The position numbers and the translations under genes were made by a program. A DNA stretch of 64,000 bases. It comes from Lentzea jiangxiensis (GTDB lineage: Bacteria > Actinomycetota > Actinomycetes > Mycobacteriales > Pseudonocardiaceae). The stretch covers positions 372,001 to 436,000 of the forward strand of contig NZ_FNIX01000003.1 of the NCBI RefSeq assembly GCF_900104175.1. Reading direction: 5' to 3'. Below, one piece after another: positions 42,322-50,871 of this stretch; position 1 is the stretch's first letter, and every line of letters begins with the position of its first letter. Under the pieces are notes generated by a model. The model was given only the letters and a program-made list of their open reading frames with translations, had not been told where the DNA came from and did not search any database.

Positions 42322-44637
42322 ATGTCCTCACCGTTGAGTCGACGCAGGTTCCTGAACGCCGCCGGCGTGGCCGCCGTCGCCACCGCCGTGCCTTTACCGG
42401 CGGCAGGATCGGCACAGGCGGCCACAACACCCCCGGTCCGGGGCGACCTGGGGGTGTCGGCTTTTCCGTTCGACCTCTCCGAGGTGCGGCTCACGGCGGG
42501 CAGGTGGCTCGACAACCAGAACAGGACGCTGTCCTACCTGCGTTTCATCAACCCCGATCGGCTGCTCTACAACTTCCGCGCCAACCACCGGCTGTCCACG
42601 GGCGGCGCGGCGGCGCTGGGAGGCTGGGAGGCGCCGAACTTCCCGTTCCGCACCCACAGCCAGGGCCACTTCCTGACGGCCTGGGCGCAGGCGTGGGCGG
42701 TGCTGGGCGACACGACGTGCAGGGACAGGGCGAACTACGTGGTCGCCGAACTGGCCAAGTGCCAGGCGAACAACGCCGCGGCCGGGTTCAACACCGGGTA
42801 CCTGTCGGGTTTCCCGGAGTCGGACCTCGACGCGATGGAGGCCGGGTCGCCCAAGGCCGTTTCGTACTACTCGCTGCACAAGACCCTCGCCGGGTTGCTG
42901 GACGTCTGGCGGTACATCGGCAACACGCAGGCGCGCGACGTGCTGCTGCGGTTCGCCGGGTGGGTGGACTGGCGCACGGCCCGGTTGTCCTACAGCACGA
43001 TGCAGAGGGTGCTGGGCACCGAGTTCGGCGGGATGAACGCCGTGCTCGCCGACCTGTACCAGCAGACGGGTGACGCGCGCTGGCTGGCGGCGGCGCAGCG
43101 GTTCGACCACGCCGCGGTGTTCGACCCGCTGGCCGCCAACCAGGACCGGCTGGCGGGCCTGCACGCGAACACGCAGGTGCCGAAGTGGATCGGCGCCGCC
43201 CGCGAGTACAAGGCGACCGGGACGACGCGTTACCGCGACATCGCCGTCAACTCCTGGAACATCACCGTCGGCGCGCACACCTACGTGATCGGCGGCAACA
43301 GCCAGGCCGAGCACTTCCGCTCCCCCAACGCCATCGCCGCCTACCTCAACACCGACACGTGCGAGGCGTGCAACAGCTACAACATGCTCAAGCTGACCCG
43401 CGAGCTGTGGCTGCTCGACCCCGGCCGGGCCGCGTACTTCGACTACTACGAACGCACCCTGCTCAACCACCTGATCGGCCAGCAGAACCCGGCGGACCCG
43501 CACGGCCACATCTGCTACTTCACCGGCCTGAACCCCGGCCACCGGCGCGGCAACACCGGACCGGCGTGGGGCGGCGGGAACTGGAGCACCGACTACACCA
43601 CGTTCTGGTGCTGCCAGGGCACCGGGATCGAGACCAACACCAAGCTCGCCGACTCGGTCTACTTCCACAACGGCACCACGCTCACCGTGAACCTCTACAC
43701 GCCGTCGGTGCTGACGTGGTCGTCGCGCGGCATCACGGTCACCCAGAGCACGAGCTACCCGGCGAGCGACACGACGACGCTCACCGTCACCGGCAACGCG
43801 GGCGGGTCGTGGACCATGCGGCTGCGCATCCCGGCCTGGACGGCGGGCGCGACCGTCAGCGTCAACGGCGTCGCCCAGAACGTCGCCACCACGCCCGGCA
43901 CGTACGCCTCCCTCACGAGGTCGTGGACGTCCGGCGACGTGGTGACGCTGCGGCTGCCGATGCGCGTGATCGTCCAGCCCGCCAACGACAACCCGAACGT
44001 CGTCGCGCTCACCTACGGCCCGGCCGTGCTGGCCGGCAACTACGGCAACACGGCGCTGTCCGCGCTGCCTTCCCTCGACGTCAACTCCGTCACCCGCACC
44101 AGTTCGTCGTCCCTGGCGTTCACCGCGCGGGCGAACGGGGCGCAGGTCAACCTGGGGCCGTTCCACGACGCGCACGGCTTCAACTACACCGTCTACTGGA
44201 GCACCGGCGGTGGCGGCGCGACGAGCTACCGGCTGGTCAACGCCGGCACCGGCCTCGTGCTCGGCGTCCAGAACATGTCCACAGTGGATGGTGGACTCGC
44301 CGTGCAGTGGCACGACAGCGGCACCGCCGACCACAACTGGCAGCTGATCACCGACGGGTCCGACGTGCGGCTGCGCAACGTCCACAGCGGCAAGGTGCTG
44401 GGCGTCGAGAACATGTCGACCGCCGACAACGCGCGAGCGCTCCAGTGGTCGGACAACGGCACGGCCGACCACAGGTGGACGCTGATCTCCAACGGCGACG
44501 GCACCCACAAGCTCCGCAACGCCCACAGCGGCAAGTTCCTCGGGACCCTCAACGGGTCCACCGCCGCAGGAGCGCAGGTGGTGCAGGACTCCGACAACGG
44601 CTCGGCGGACAACCGCTGGCGGCTGGTCGCCAACTGA
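42322..44637 (+). CDS. GH127 beta-L-arabinofuranosidase with C-terminal ricin-type lectin domain
   Basis: 771 residues, secreted by a Tat-type signal (SRRRFLNAAG). The GH127 catalytic (alpha/alpha)6 barrel covers ~40-470: Glu348-x-Cys350 in TCEACNSYNMLKL and Cys430-Cys431 in FWCCQGTGIE match the Zn-bound Glu/Cys set of HypBA1-type enzymes, where one of the paired Cys is the nucleophile; Glu330 (GGNSQAEHF) is the likely acid/base. A beta-sandwich follows. After a Gly linker, residues ~635-771 form a ricin B-type CBM13 with repeated QW-type motifs (AVQWHDSGTADHNWQL). Targets arabinose-bearing plant glycans outside the cell. Confidence 0.92.
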   Translation: MSSPLSRRRFLNAAGVAAVATAVPLPAAGSAQAATTPPVRGDLGVSAFPFDLSEVRLTAGRWLDNQNRTLSYLRFINPDRLLYNFRANHRLSTGGAAALGGWEAPNFPFRTHSQGHFLTAWAQAWAVLGDTTCRDRANYVVAELAKCQANNAAAGFNTGYLSGFPESDLDAMEAGSPKAVSYYSLHKTLAGLLDVWRYIGNTQARDVLLRFAGWVDWRTARLSYSTMQRVLGTEFGGMNAVLADLYQQTGDARWLAAAQRFDHAAVFDPLAANQDRLAGLHANTQVPKWIGAAREYKATGTTRYRDIAVNSWNITVGAHTYVIGGNSQAEHFRSPNAIAAYLNTDTCEACNSYNMLKLTRELWLLDPGRAAYFDYYERTLLNHLIGQQNPADPHGHICYFTGLNPGHRRGNTGPAWGGGNWSTDYTTFWCCQGTGIETNTKLADSVYFHNGTTLTVNLYTPSVLTWSSRGITVTQSTSYPASDTTTLTVTGNAGGSWTMRLRIPAWTAGATVSVNGVAQNVATTPGTYASLTRSWTSGDVVTLRLPMRVIVQPANDNPNVVALTYGPAVLAGNYGNTALSALPSLDVNSVTRTSSSSLAFTARANGAQVNLGPFHDAHGFNYTVYWSTGGGGATSYRLVNAGTGLVLGVQNMSTVDGGLAVQWHDSGTADHNWQLITDGSDVRLRNVHSGKVLGVENMSTADNARALQWSDNGTADHRWTLISNGDGTHKLRNAHSGKFLGTLNGSTAAGAQVVQDSDNGSADNRWRLVAN

Positions 44638-44658
44638 CGGGAGCGGGCGCGGGTGCGG

Positions 44659-45786
44659 TCAGGCAGGGGTGCAGGTGATGGGCACGACTCCGGGCGGGTC
44701 TCCGCTGCCGACGAGGTCGAAGGTGGTCGAGCCGCCCGGTTCGAGCGCGGAGCCGGCCACGCGGACGGCGGAGCCGGTCTGGGTCACCCGCACCCCCGCG
44801 GCGCCCCGCACCCGCTGACCGCCGGGGGAGGTCCAGTCGAGGACCCATCCCCCGACGGGCGAGGTCCCCGCGTTGGCCACCTCGACGACCGCGCGGAACC
44901 CTCCCTCCCAGGTGTCCTGCACGGTCAGCGCGGCGAAGCACGCCGAGGGGGCGGAGGTGCCCAGGGCGTTGCGGGGCTTGCGGCCGTCCACGGAGACCGA
45001 GAAGGCTTCGATCGAGTTTCCCGCCCCGCCGCGCCACAGGTTGAACCCCGCCTCCACCGCGATCAGGTAGTGCTCCTGCGAGACCTGGCCGCGTGCGACG
45101 GAGTCCTCGGTGAACGCGCTGATGTCGAGGCCCTTGACCGCGGTGACCTCGCCGACGCGTTCGTAGGTGACGCGCACCCGGCCCTGGTCGCGTGCGAGCC
45201 ACACGTTCCACCGCGCGCCGGAGATCGGCACCTCGCGGGCCAGCAGCACGCCGCCCGGCCGGACACCGCCGCGGCTGCGGAGCCAGATCACCACCTCGGC
45301 GCCGTCCGGCCTGCCGTCGGCGACGGGTCCGCTGTGGAACCACGCCACGTAGGCGGCGTTGAAGGTCCCGGCGTCGACCTGGCTGCTCACCCAGTCGCTG
45401 GTGATGCGGGGCATCGCCGACACCCGGACCGGCAGGTCGCCGACGTCGGTGCAGTCCTGCCAGTGGCATCCCCTCCACAGCGACGGCGTGGCGGCCGGGG
45501 CGCCCTGCGGCGGGACGTCGTGCCCGGCGCTCTCGATCCGCAACGACTGGTCCCCCACGACGACGCACTGCGGTGTTCCGGCGTTCCACACGTTGTTCTG
45601 CGCCAGGTAGTCCTTCCCGCCGGCCGGTGCGATCTCGTCGCGGCCGCACAGCGAGACGCTCGCGGCCACCGGGGACCCGGTGCGGGACAGGACCAGGCCG
45701 ACGAGTGCCGCGATCGACGCCCCTCCCAGTCCGAGCGCCACGAAGCCGACGGCGATGCGGAAGGCGATCTGAGCGGCGGGGTTCAT
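44659..45786 (-). CDS. GH12-like protein with CBM2-like C-terminus
   Basis: 375 residues. An N-terminal membrane segment (FVALGLGGASIAALVGLVL) acts as signal anchor or uncleaved signal. Residues ~45-270 follow the GH12 endoglucanase fold: NNVWN, WRGCHWQDCT, and DGAEVVIWL with Glu164 at the nucleophile place. At the acid/base site, usually GFExW, it reads EAGFNLWRGG with Asn249, so activity is doubtful, although Glu245 lies nearby. Residues ~283-375 (Cys283 to Cys373) resemble a CBM2 sandwich (GGFRAVVEVANAGTSPVGGW). Convergent with the GH127 gene, 21 bases apart. Confidence 0.8.
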   Translation of the reverse strand: MNPAAQIAFRIAVGFVALGLGGASIAALVGLVLSRTGSPVAASVSLCGRDEIAPAGGKDYLAQNNVWNAGTPQCVVVGDQSLRIESAGHDVPPQGAPAATPSLWRGCHWQDCTDVGDLPVRVSAMPRITSDWVSSQVDAGTFNAAYVAWFHSGPVADGRPDGAEVVIWLRSRGGVRPGGVLLAREVPISGARWNVWLARDQGRVRVTYERVGEVTAVKGLDISAFTEDSVARGQVSQEHYLIAVEAGFNLWRGGAGNSIEAFSVSVDGRKPRNALGTSAPSACFAALTVQDTWEGGFRAVVEVANAGTSPVGGWVLDWTSPGGQRVRGAAGVRVTQTGSAVRVAGSALEPGGSTTFDLVGSGDPPGVVPITCTPA

Positions 45787-45940
45787 CCGTGCTCCTCTGT
45801 CGGAGGTCCCTGGACGCCGACACCACGATCCGCGATGCCCTGCCGAGGGATACGCCTCCGCCGCCCGCGGGGTTCATCCCCGGCGCACGCGGAACCGTCC
45901 ATCCTGGTCCCCGCCGTGGACCGCGGTGGAAGATGACGCG

Positions 45941-46708
45941 ATGAGCACGCAGCGGCGCGGCCGGCCGAAGGGTCCCACGGGCCCGGTGATCGGCCGCGCC
46001 CTGCAACTGCTCGACGCGTTCGACGCCGAGCACCGCGCGCTGACGCTGAGCGACCTGGCCCGCCGCGCGGACATGCCCCTCTCGACCGCGCACCGGTTGC
46101 TGCAGGAGCTGTGCGCCTGGGGTGCCGTGGAACGCGACGACGCCGGGCTCTACCAGGTCGGCCTGCGGTTGTGGGAACTCGGCTCCCTCGCGCCCCGCGG
46201 CCCGGGCCTGCGCGAGACCGCGCTGCCGTACCTGGAGGACCTCTGCCAGATCACCAGGGAGAACGTGCAGCTCGCCGTCAGGGAGGGCACGGAGGTCGTC
46301 TTCGTCGAACGGATCGCCGGGTTCGGCTCGGTGCCGGTGCTCACCCGCGTCGGCGGCCGGTTCGCCCTCACCTCCACCGGCGTCGGCCTGGTGCTGCTCG
46401 CGCACGCCGCGCCCGAGGTGCAGGAGGAGGTCCTGAACGGACCGATCGACCACCACACCGAGAAGACCGTCACCGATCCGGTGCAGCTGCGCAGCATGCT
46501 CGCGGCCGTGCGGTCGAACGGCTTCTCGGTGAGCGACCGCCAGGTCACGATGGACGCGCTGTCCGTCGGCGCGCCGATCCGCGACGGCAGCGGTGAGGTC
46601 GTCGCCGCGGTGTCCCTGGTGGTGCGGTACGGCAGCACCACGGCGCACGCGCTCGCCGGTCTCGTCCGCACCTGTGCGCAGGCGATCTCCCGCGCTCTCT
46701 CCACGTGA
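45941..46708 (+). CDS. IclR-family regulator
   Basis: 255 residues from ATG 45941; an in-frame GTG 45926 is a weaker choice. N-terminal winged helix (VIGRALQLLDAFDAEHRALT, LARRADMPLSTAHRLLQEL) and C-terminal IclR effector domain (LPYLEDLCQITRENVQLAVR, VVFVERIAGFGS). It directly precedes, on the same strand, the VanAB-type operon 91 bases downstream. IclR proteins often control aromatic catabolism, so it probably regulates that operon. Confidence 0.9.
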   Translation: MSTQRRGRPKGPTGPVIGRALQLLDAFDAEHRALTLSDLARRADMPLSTAHRLLQELCAWGAVERDDAGLYQVGLRLWELGSLAPRGPGLRETALPYLEDLCQITRENVQLAVREGTEVVFVERIAGFGSVPVLTRVGGRFALTSTGVGLVLLAHAAPEVQEEVLNGPIDHHTEKTVTDPVQLRSMLAAVRSNGFSVSDRQVTMDALSVGAPIRDGSGEVVAAVSLVVRYGSTTAHALAGLVRTCAQAISRALST

Positions 46709-46799
46709 TCCGGCAAAGCTTCCATTTTCCGGGAACGGTGCTACGACTCGGGCCCCGGTCTCCGCCACCCTGTGGCTCCCACCACGAGGAGGAGTGCCG

Positions 46800-47834
46800 A
46801 TGAGCTGGTTCCCGCGTGACCAGTGGTACGTCGCCGCCTACGGCTCCGAAATCACCCACGACCTGTTCTCCCGCACCGTCTGCGGTGAGCCGGTCCTGTT
46901 CTGGCGCACCCGCGACGGCGTCGTGACGGCCATGCCGGACCGTTGCGTCCACCGCCGGTTCCCGTTGTCCCAGCCGCCTTCCCGGCTGGTCGACGACCAG
47001 GTGGTCTGCGGCTACCACGGTTTCACCTACGACGCCGGCGGCAAGTGCGTCGCCGTGCCCGGGCAGGCCCGCGTCCCCCGCACCGCACGGCTGCTGCCGT
47101 ACCCGGTGGTGGAGCAGGACTCGTTCGTCTGGGTGTTCATCGGCGACCCCGCGAAGGCGGACGCCGCAAGGATTCCGCGCGCACCGTGGCTCGTCGACCC
47201 CGGCTACACGACCGTCAGCGGCATGGAACCGTTGAACGCCAGGTACGGACTGCTCGTCGACAACCTGCTGGACCTCTCGCACGAGACGTACCTGCACGGT
47301 GGTTACATCGGGACACCGGAGGTCGCGTCCACTCCCATCACGACGGAGGTCGACGAGGACGCCGGGATCGTTTTCGTGTCGCGCCACATGGACGACGCGG
47401 AGTGCCCGCCGTTCTACGCCAAGTCGACCGGCCTGCAGGGCAGGATCGCGCGCTGGCAGGACATCGAGTACACGCCGCCGTGCCTGTACAAGCTGCACAG
47501 CCGCATCGCACCGGTCGGGTCGGTGCCCCGCGCCGACGGCACCGACCCCGACGCGTTCCACGTCGAGGTCGTCTACGCGATCACACCGGAGACCGAGACT
47601 TCGACGCACGACTTCTGGGCCGTGGCGAGAGATTTCGCCCTCGGCGACGAGGAGGTCTCCGCGTTCCTCGCGGACAGCAACCGCACGGTCGTGCTGCAGG
47701 ACGTCGTGGCGTTGAACGTCCTGGAGCAGGTGATCGCGAACGAACCCGAGGGCTACCAGGAGCTGTCGATCAACATCGACACCGGCGGGCTCGCCGCGCG
47801 CCGGATGCTGGGCCGGCTGTGCGGCCGGTCGTGA
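46800..47834 (+). CDS. Rieske oxygenase, VanA-type aromatic O-demethylase
   Basis: 344 residues. Rieske ligands Cys49-x-His51 (CVHRRFPLS) and Cys70-x2-His73 (CGYHGF); mononuclear iron ligands His161 and His166 in NLLDLSHETYLHGG. Opens WFPRDQWYVAAYGSEI, typical of vanillate monooxygenase large subunits. Removes a methyl group from methoxylated aromatics such as vanillate, with electrons from the reductase encoded two genes on. ATG 46800 follows GAGGAGG. The exact substrate is inferred; the plant-polymer enzymes around it fit lignin-derived aromatics. Confidence 0.9.
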   Translation: MSWFPRDQWYVAAYGSEITHDLFSRTVCGEPVLFWRTRDGVVTAMPDRCVHRRFPLSQPPSRLVDDQVVCGYHGFTYDAGGKCVAVPGQARVPRTARLLPYPVVEQDSFVWVFIGDPAKADAARIPRAPWLVDPGYTTVSGMEPLNARYGLLVDNLLDLSHETYLHGGYIGTPEVASTPITTEVDEDAGIVFVSRHMDDAECPPFYAKSTGLQGRIARWQDIEYTPPCLYKLHSRIAPVGSVPRADGTDPDAFHVEVVYAITPETETSTHDFWAVARDFALGDEEVSAFLADSNRTVVLQDVVALNVLEQVIANEPEGYQELSINIDTGGLAARRMLGRLCGRS

Positions 47835-47983
47835 CCGCGGGCAACCGGGTGTTCCGCATCCACTGGGTGCCGGGCACCGACCGGCTCCACGCGGTGTGCC
47901 ACTGCGCCGCCGAGCGCGAGTTCGAGGACCCGGTCGAACTGTGGGAGTGGCTGCTCGGACACCCGGTGGGACACACGTCGTGA
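47831..47983 (+). CDS. Small 50-residue protein between oxygenase and reductase genes
   Basis: 50 residues, begins with GTG 47831 overlapping the oxygenase stop and ends overlapping the reductase start (GTGA at both junctions), so it is translated as part of the operon. Sequence: VFRIHWVPGTDRLHAVCHCA then EREFEDPVELWEWLLGHPVG. Contains a C-x-C pair and a Trp-rich helix. No family recognised; it may be a small accessory of the oxygenase. Confidence 0.75.
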   Translation: MTAGNRVFRIHWVPGTDRLHAVCHCAAEREFEDPVELWEWLLGHPVGHTS

Positions 47984-48909
47984 AACTGGTGCTGGACAAG
48001 AAGGACCGGGTCGCCGACGGCGTCGTGCTGCTCACGCTGCGGCGCCCGGACGGCGGCCCGCTGCCCGCCTGGACTCCCGGCGCGCACGTGGACCTGGCGC
48101 CGGCCGGGGGTCCGGTGCGCCAGTACTCGCTGTGCGGCGACCCGGCGGACACCTCGGCCTGGAAGGTGGCGGTGCTGCGCGAAGCCGGGGGGCGCGGCGG
48201 ATCACGGCACGTGCACGACGTGCTCGCCGAGGGGCAGCACGTCGAGGTGAGCGAGCCGCGCAACCACTTCGAGCTCGTCGAGGCGAAGCGCTACCTGTTC
48301 ATCGCGGGCGGCATCGGGATCACCCCCGTCCTGCCGATGATCGCGTGGGCGCAGGCGGCCGGGCGGGACTGGCGGCTGGTCTACGGCGGCAGGACGCGGT
48401 CGTCCATGGCGTTCCGCGCGGAGCTGGAACGACTGGCCGGCGTCGAGATCCACCCCCAGGACGAGTGCGGGCTGTTGGACCTCGACGCGGTGCTGGGTCG
48501 GCCCTCGCCGGGCACCGCCGTGTACTGCTGCGGGCCGGAAGCGCTGCTGCTCGCGGTCGAGCAGCGCTGCGCGGACTGGCCCAGCGGTTCCCTCCACGTC
48601 GAACGGTTCTCACCGAAAACCGTTGCCGCACAGAGCTTCTCGGAGGAGTTCGAGGTCGAGCTGGCGCAGACGGGCACGGTCCTGCGCGTCCCCGCCGGGA
48701 GGTCCGTGCTCGACGTGGTCCAGGCGGAGGGCGTGCCCGTGCTGTCCTCCTGCCGGGAGGGCACGTGCGGCACCTGCGAGACGGTCGTGCTGGACGGCGT
48801 CCCGGACCACCGGGACTCGGTTCTCACGCCGGAGGAGCAGGAAAGCGGTGACGTGATGATGATCTGCGTGTCCCGGTCGCGTTCGACACGTCTCGTGCTC
48901 GACCTCTGA
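47980..48909 (+). CDS. VanB-type flavin/2Fe-2S oxygenase reductase
   Basis: 309 residues. The FNR-like flavin domain (RQYSLCG, FIAGGIGITPVLPMIAWAQ) is followed by a C-terminal plant-type ferredoxin domain with Cys258, Cys263 and Cys266 (SSCREGTCGTCETVVLDG) and a fourth Cys in MMICVSR. Transfers electrons from NAD(P)H to the Rieske oxygenase. GTG 47980 overlaps the stop of the 50-residue gene. Confidence 0.93.
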   Translation: MKLVLDKKDRVADGVVLLTLRRPDGGPLPAWTPGAHVDLAPAGGPVRQYSLCGDPADTSAWKVAVLREAGGRGGSRHVHDVLAEGQHVEVSEPRNHFELVEAKRYLFIAGGIGITPVLPMIAWAQAAGRDWRLVYGGRTRSSMAFRAELERLAGVEIHPQDECGLLDLDAVLGRPSPGTAVYCCGPEALLLAVEQRCADWPSGSLHVERFSPKTVAAQSFSEEFEVELAQTGTVLRVPAGRSVLDVVQAEGVPVLSSCREGTCGTCETVVLDGVPDHRDSVLTPEEQESGDVMMICVSRSRSTRLVLDL

Positions 48910-48965
48910 GCAGGTCGGGCGCCGGGTGCGCCCCTGTCGTTCGTCGAACGGCGCAGCCTGATGTT

Positions 48966-48989
48966 CGTCAAAAAATTGACGTCCGTCAA
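48966..48989. promoter_or_regulatory. Interleaved TTGAC/GTCAA repeats before the CE1 esterase gene
   Basis: CGTCAA-AAAA-TTGACG (48966-48981) overlaps TTGAC-GTCC-GTCAA (48976-48989). Three half-sites give two overlapping palindromes about 60 bases before the esterase start. Candidate operator of unknown regulator. Confidence 0.4.
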
Positions 48990-49045
48990 AGATTTGAATA
49001 CCTTCGGGCCGCTCGGAGATCCGGAACCCTGACCGGAGGTCGACG

Positions 49046-50293
49046 ATGACGACACGTGGCACCACCTGGAAAGCACTCCTCGGCAGCGCCCTGCTCGCCT
49101 GCACGCTGCTCGCGCCGCAGGCCTCCGCGGCGGCGCTGACCGAGGTGACCGGTTTCGGCGACAACCCCGGCGGCATGCGCATGCACGTCTACGTGCCGGA
49201 CGCCCGCCCCGCGAAGCCCGCGGTCGTCGTCGCCATGCACGGCTGCGGCGGCTCCGGCCCCGGCTTCCACTCGAGCAGCGAGTTCGCCTCGCTCGCCGAC
49301 CGGCACGGGTTCGTCGTGATCTACCCGAGCGCCCAGCAGGAGGCGGGGTTCGGCAAGTGCTTCGACACGTGGTCGGAGGCGGCGAAGAGGCGCGGTGGCG
49401 GCAGCGACCCCGTCTCGATCGTCTCGATGGTCAACCACGTCGTGCAGCGCTACGGCGGTGACGCGAGCCGCGTGTTCGCCACGGGGTCGTCCTCGGGCGG
49501 CATGATGACCAACCACATGCTCGCCCTGTACCCGGACGTCTTCAAGGCGGGTGCGGCGTTCATGGGCGTGCCGTTCGACTGCTTCGCGAACGCCGCCGAC
49601 TTCCCGCCGGGCCGCAGCCGGTGCACGGGCGGGAGCATGAACCGCACGCCGCAGCAGTGGGGTGACTCCGTGCGGCGGGTCAACCCCGGCTTCACCGGCC
49701 CGCGCCCGAAGGTGCAGCTGTGGCACGGCACCGCCGACACGCTCGTGCCGTACTCCCTGCTGCAGGAGTCGATGGAGCAGTGGACGGACGTGTTCGGCGT
49801 CGGCCAGACGCCGACGTCCACCGACACCCCGCGCCCCGGCTGGAACCGCAGCCGCTACGGCGCCGATGTCGAGGTCTACAGCGTCCAGGGCGCGGGACAC
49901 ACCCTGCCGTCGTCCGGGATGGCCGCCGTCGCACTGGAGTTCTTCGGCATCACCGGCTCCCCCGGCCCGGCCCCGGGACCGTGCTCGGTCAAGGCGAAGG
50001 TCACGGCGTGGAACAACGGCCTGGTCGAGAGCCTCACGATCACCAACACCGGCAGCGCACCCGTCAACGGCTGGTCGCTCGCCTTCACCCTGCCCACCGG
50101 CCAGACCATCACCTCCGGCTGGAACGCCACCTACTCCCCCGCCACCGGGCAGGTCACGGCCCGCAACACCGGCCACAACGCCGCGATAGCGCCCGGCGGA
50201 GCGGTGGAGATCGGCTTCCAGAGCACGCACACGGGCAACACGGCGGCTGCCTCGGCGTTCGCGCTCAACGGAACAGCCTGCGCTGCCGGCTGA
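49046..50293 (+). CDS. Secreted CE1/PHB-depolymerase-type esterase with CBM2
   Basis: 415 residues. The signal peptide ends at QASAAA. The esterase domain (~32-310) has AMHGCGGSGPGF (oxyanion), GSSSGG with nucleophile Ser149, HGTADTLVPY (Asp) and GAGHTLPSSG (His). This family includes acetylxylan and feruloyl esterases as well as PHB depolymerases. The C-terminal ~100 residues (Cys at CSVKAKVTAWNNG and TACAAG) form a CBM2 cellulose-binding module. With the xylanase and the VanAB operon next door, deacylation of xylan or release of methoxylated ferulate is the likely role. Confidence 0.9.
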   Translation: MTTRGTTWKALLGSALLACTLLAPQASAAALTEVTGFGDNPGGMRMHVYVPDARPAKPAVVVAMHGCGGSGPGFHSSSEFASLADRHGFVVIYPSAQQEAGFGKCFDTWSEAAKRRGGGSDPVSIVSMVNHVVQRYGGDASRVFATGSSSGGMMTNHMLALYPDVFKAGAAFMGVPFDCFANAADFPPGRSRCTGGSMNRTPQQWGDSVRRVNPGFTGPRPKVQLWHGTADTLVPYSLLQESMEQWTDVFGVGQTPTSTDTPRPGWNRSRYGADVEVYSVQGAGHTLPSSGMAAVALEFFGITGSPGPAPGPCSVKAKVTAWNNGLVESLTITNTGSAPVNGWSLAFTLPTGQTITSGWNATYSPATGQVTARNTGHNAAIAPGGAVEIGFQSTHTGNTAAASAFALNGTACAAG

Positions 50294-50297
50294 GCAG

Positions 50298-50341
50298 CGT
50301 CCCTGTGCGTCCGCTCGGTTTTCGACGGACGCACAGGGACG
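50298..50341 (+). terminator. Terminator of the esterase gene
   Basis: CGTCCCTGTGCGTCCG (50298-50313) is fully complementary to 50326-50341 across a 12-base loop, starting 4 bases after the stop. Confidence 0.85.
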
Positions 50342-50553
50342 CGTGCGTGGCGCCGTCCCGAACCGGCTGAACCGCATCTGGCGGATCCGCGCACCGGGAG
50401 GTTCGGCCGTTGGGGCGCTTCGGTTCCGGGTGGCGGGCCCACTTCACCTGAAGGTGTGACCTGGGCCCAGGGCGGCAGCTGGTCCGATCAGACCTTTCGA
50501 ACGCCTCGGCTCCTGTCCACGGTCACGGTCACATCAAGCCGGAGGGGGAACCA

Positions 50554-50871
50554 GTGCCGTCGTTGCAGGCCGGGGTCGTCAGAAGTCACAAGGGCAGGAA
50601 GATCGTCGTTTTGAAGACCGGTCAAGGCCAAGGAGCTCGCCTGACACAGGCGATCGCATCCGCGAAAGGCCGGTCGAGACGCCGCGCCCGCTCCACGAGG
50701 GACACCGGCGTCATGGCGTTGCGACGTCAGCCCTTGCGGCGGCGGGGCGCCGCCGACCGCGGCGGCGCGGACCGCATGTGGTCGCGCACCGGCGCCAGCA
50801 GTCCGGCCAGCGCCTCGACGTCGTCGCGGGAGAGCGGTTCGAAGAGCAGGCCGCTGACGACCTCGACGTGA
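50554..50871 (+). CDS. Doubtful small ORF with strong ribosome binding site
   Basis: GTG 50554 is preceded by CCGGAGGGGGAACCA. The reading VPSLQAGVVRSHKGRKIVVL continues Lys/Arg-rich, then overlaps the convergent MarR gene by 145 bases, where it becomes a shadow. Its first ~55 codons could be a real basic peptide or a truncated gene. The rest of 50342-50726 shows nothing else. Confidence 0.2.
   Translation: MPSLQAGVVRSHKGRKIVVLKTGQGQGARLTQAIASAKGRSRRRARSTRDTGVMALRRQPLRRRGAADRGGADRMWSRTGASSPASASTSSRESGSKSRPLTTST

Noticed and set aside
42394-44526. 710-codon minus-strand frame opposite the GH127 gene
   Set aside because: Shadow frame; the plus strand has intact catalytic and lectin motifs.
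46709-46799. IclR operator TTCC...GGAA before the oxygenase gene
   Set aside because: Short, imperfect symmetry that could easily be chance; not strong enough to list as a feature.
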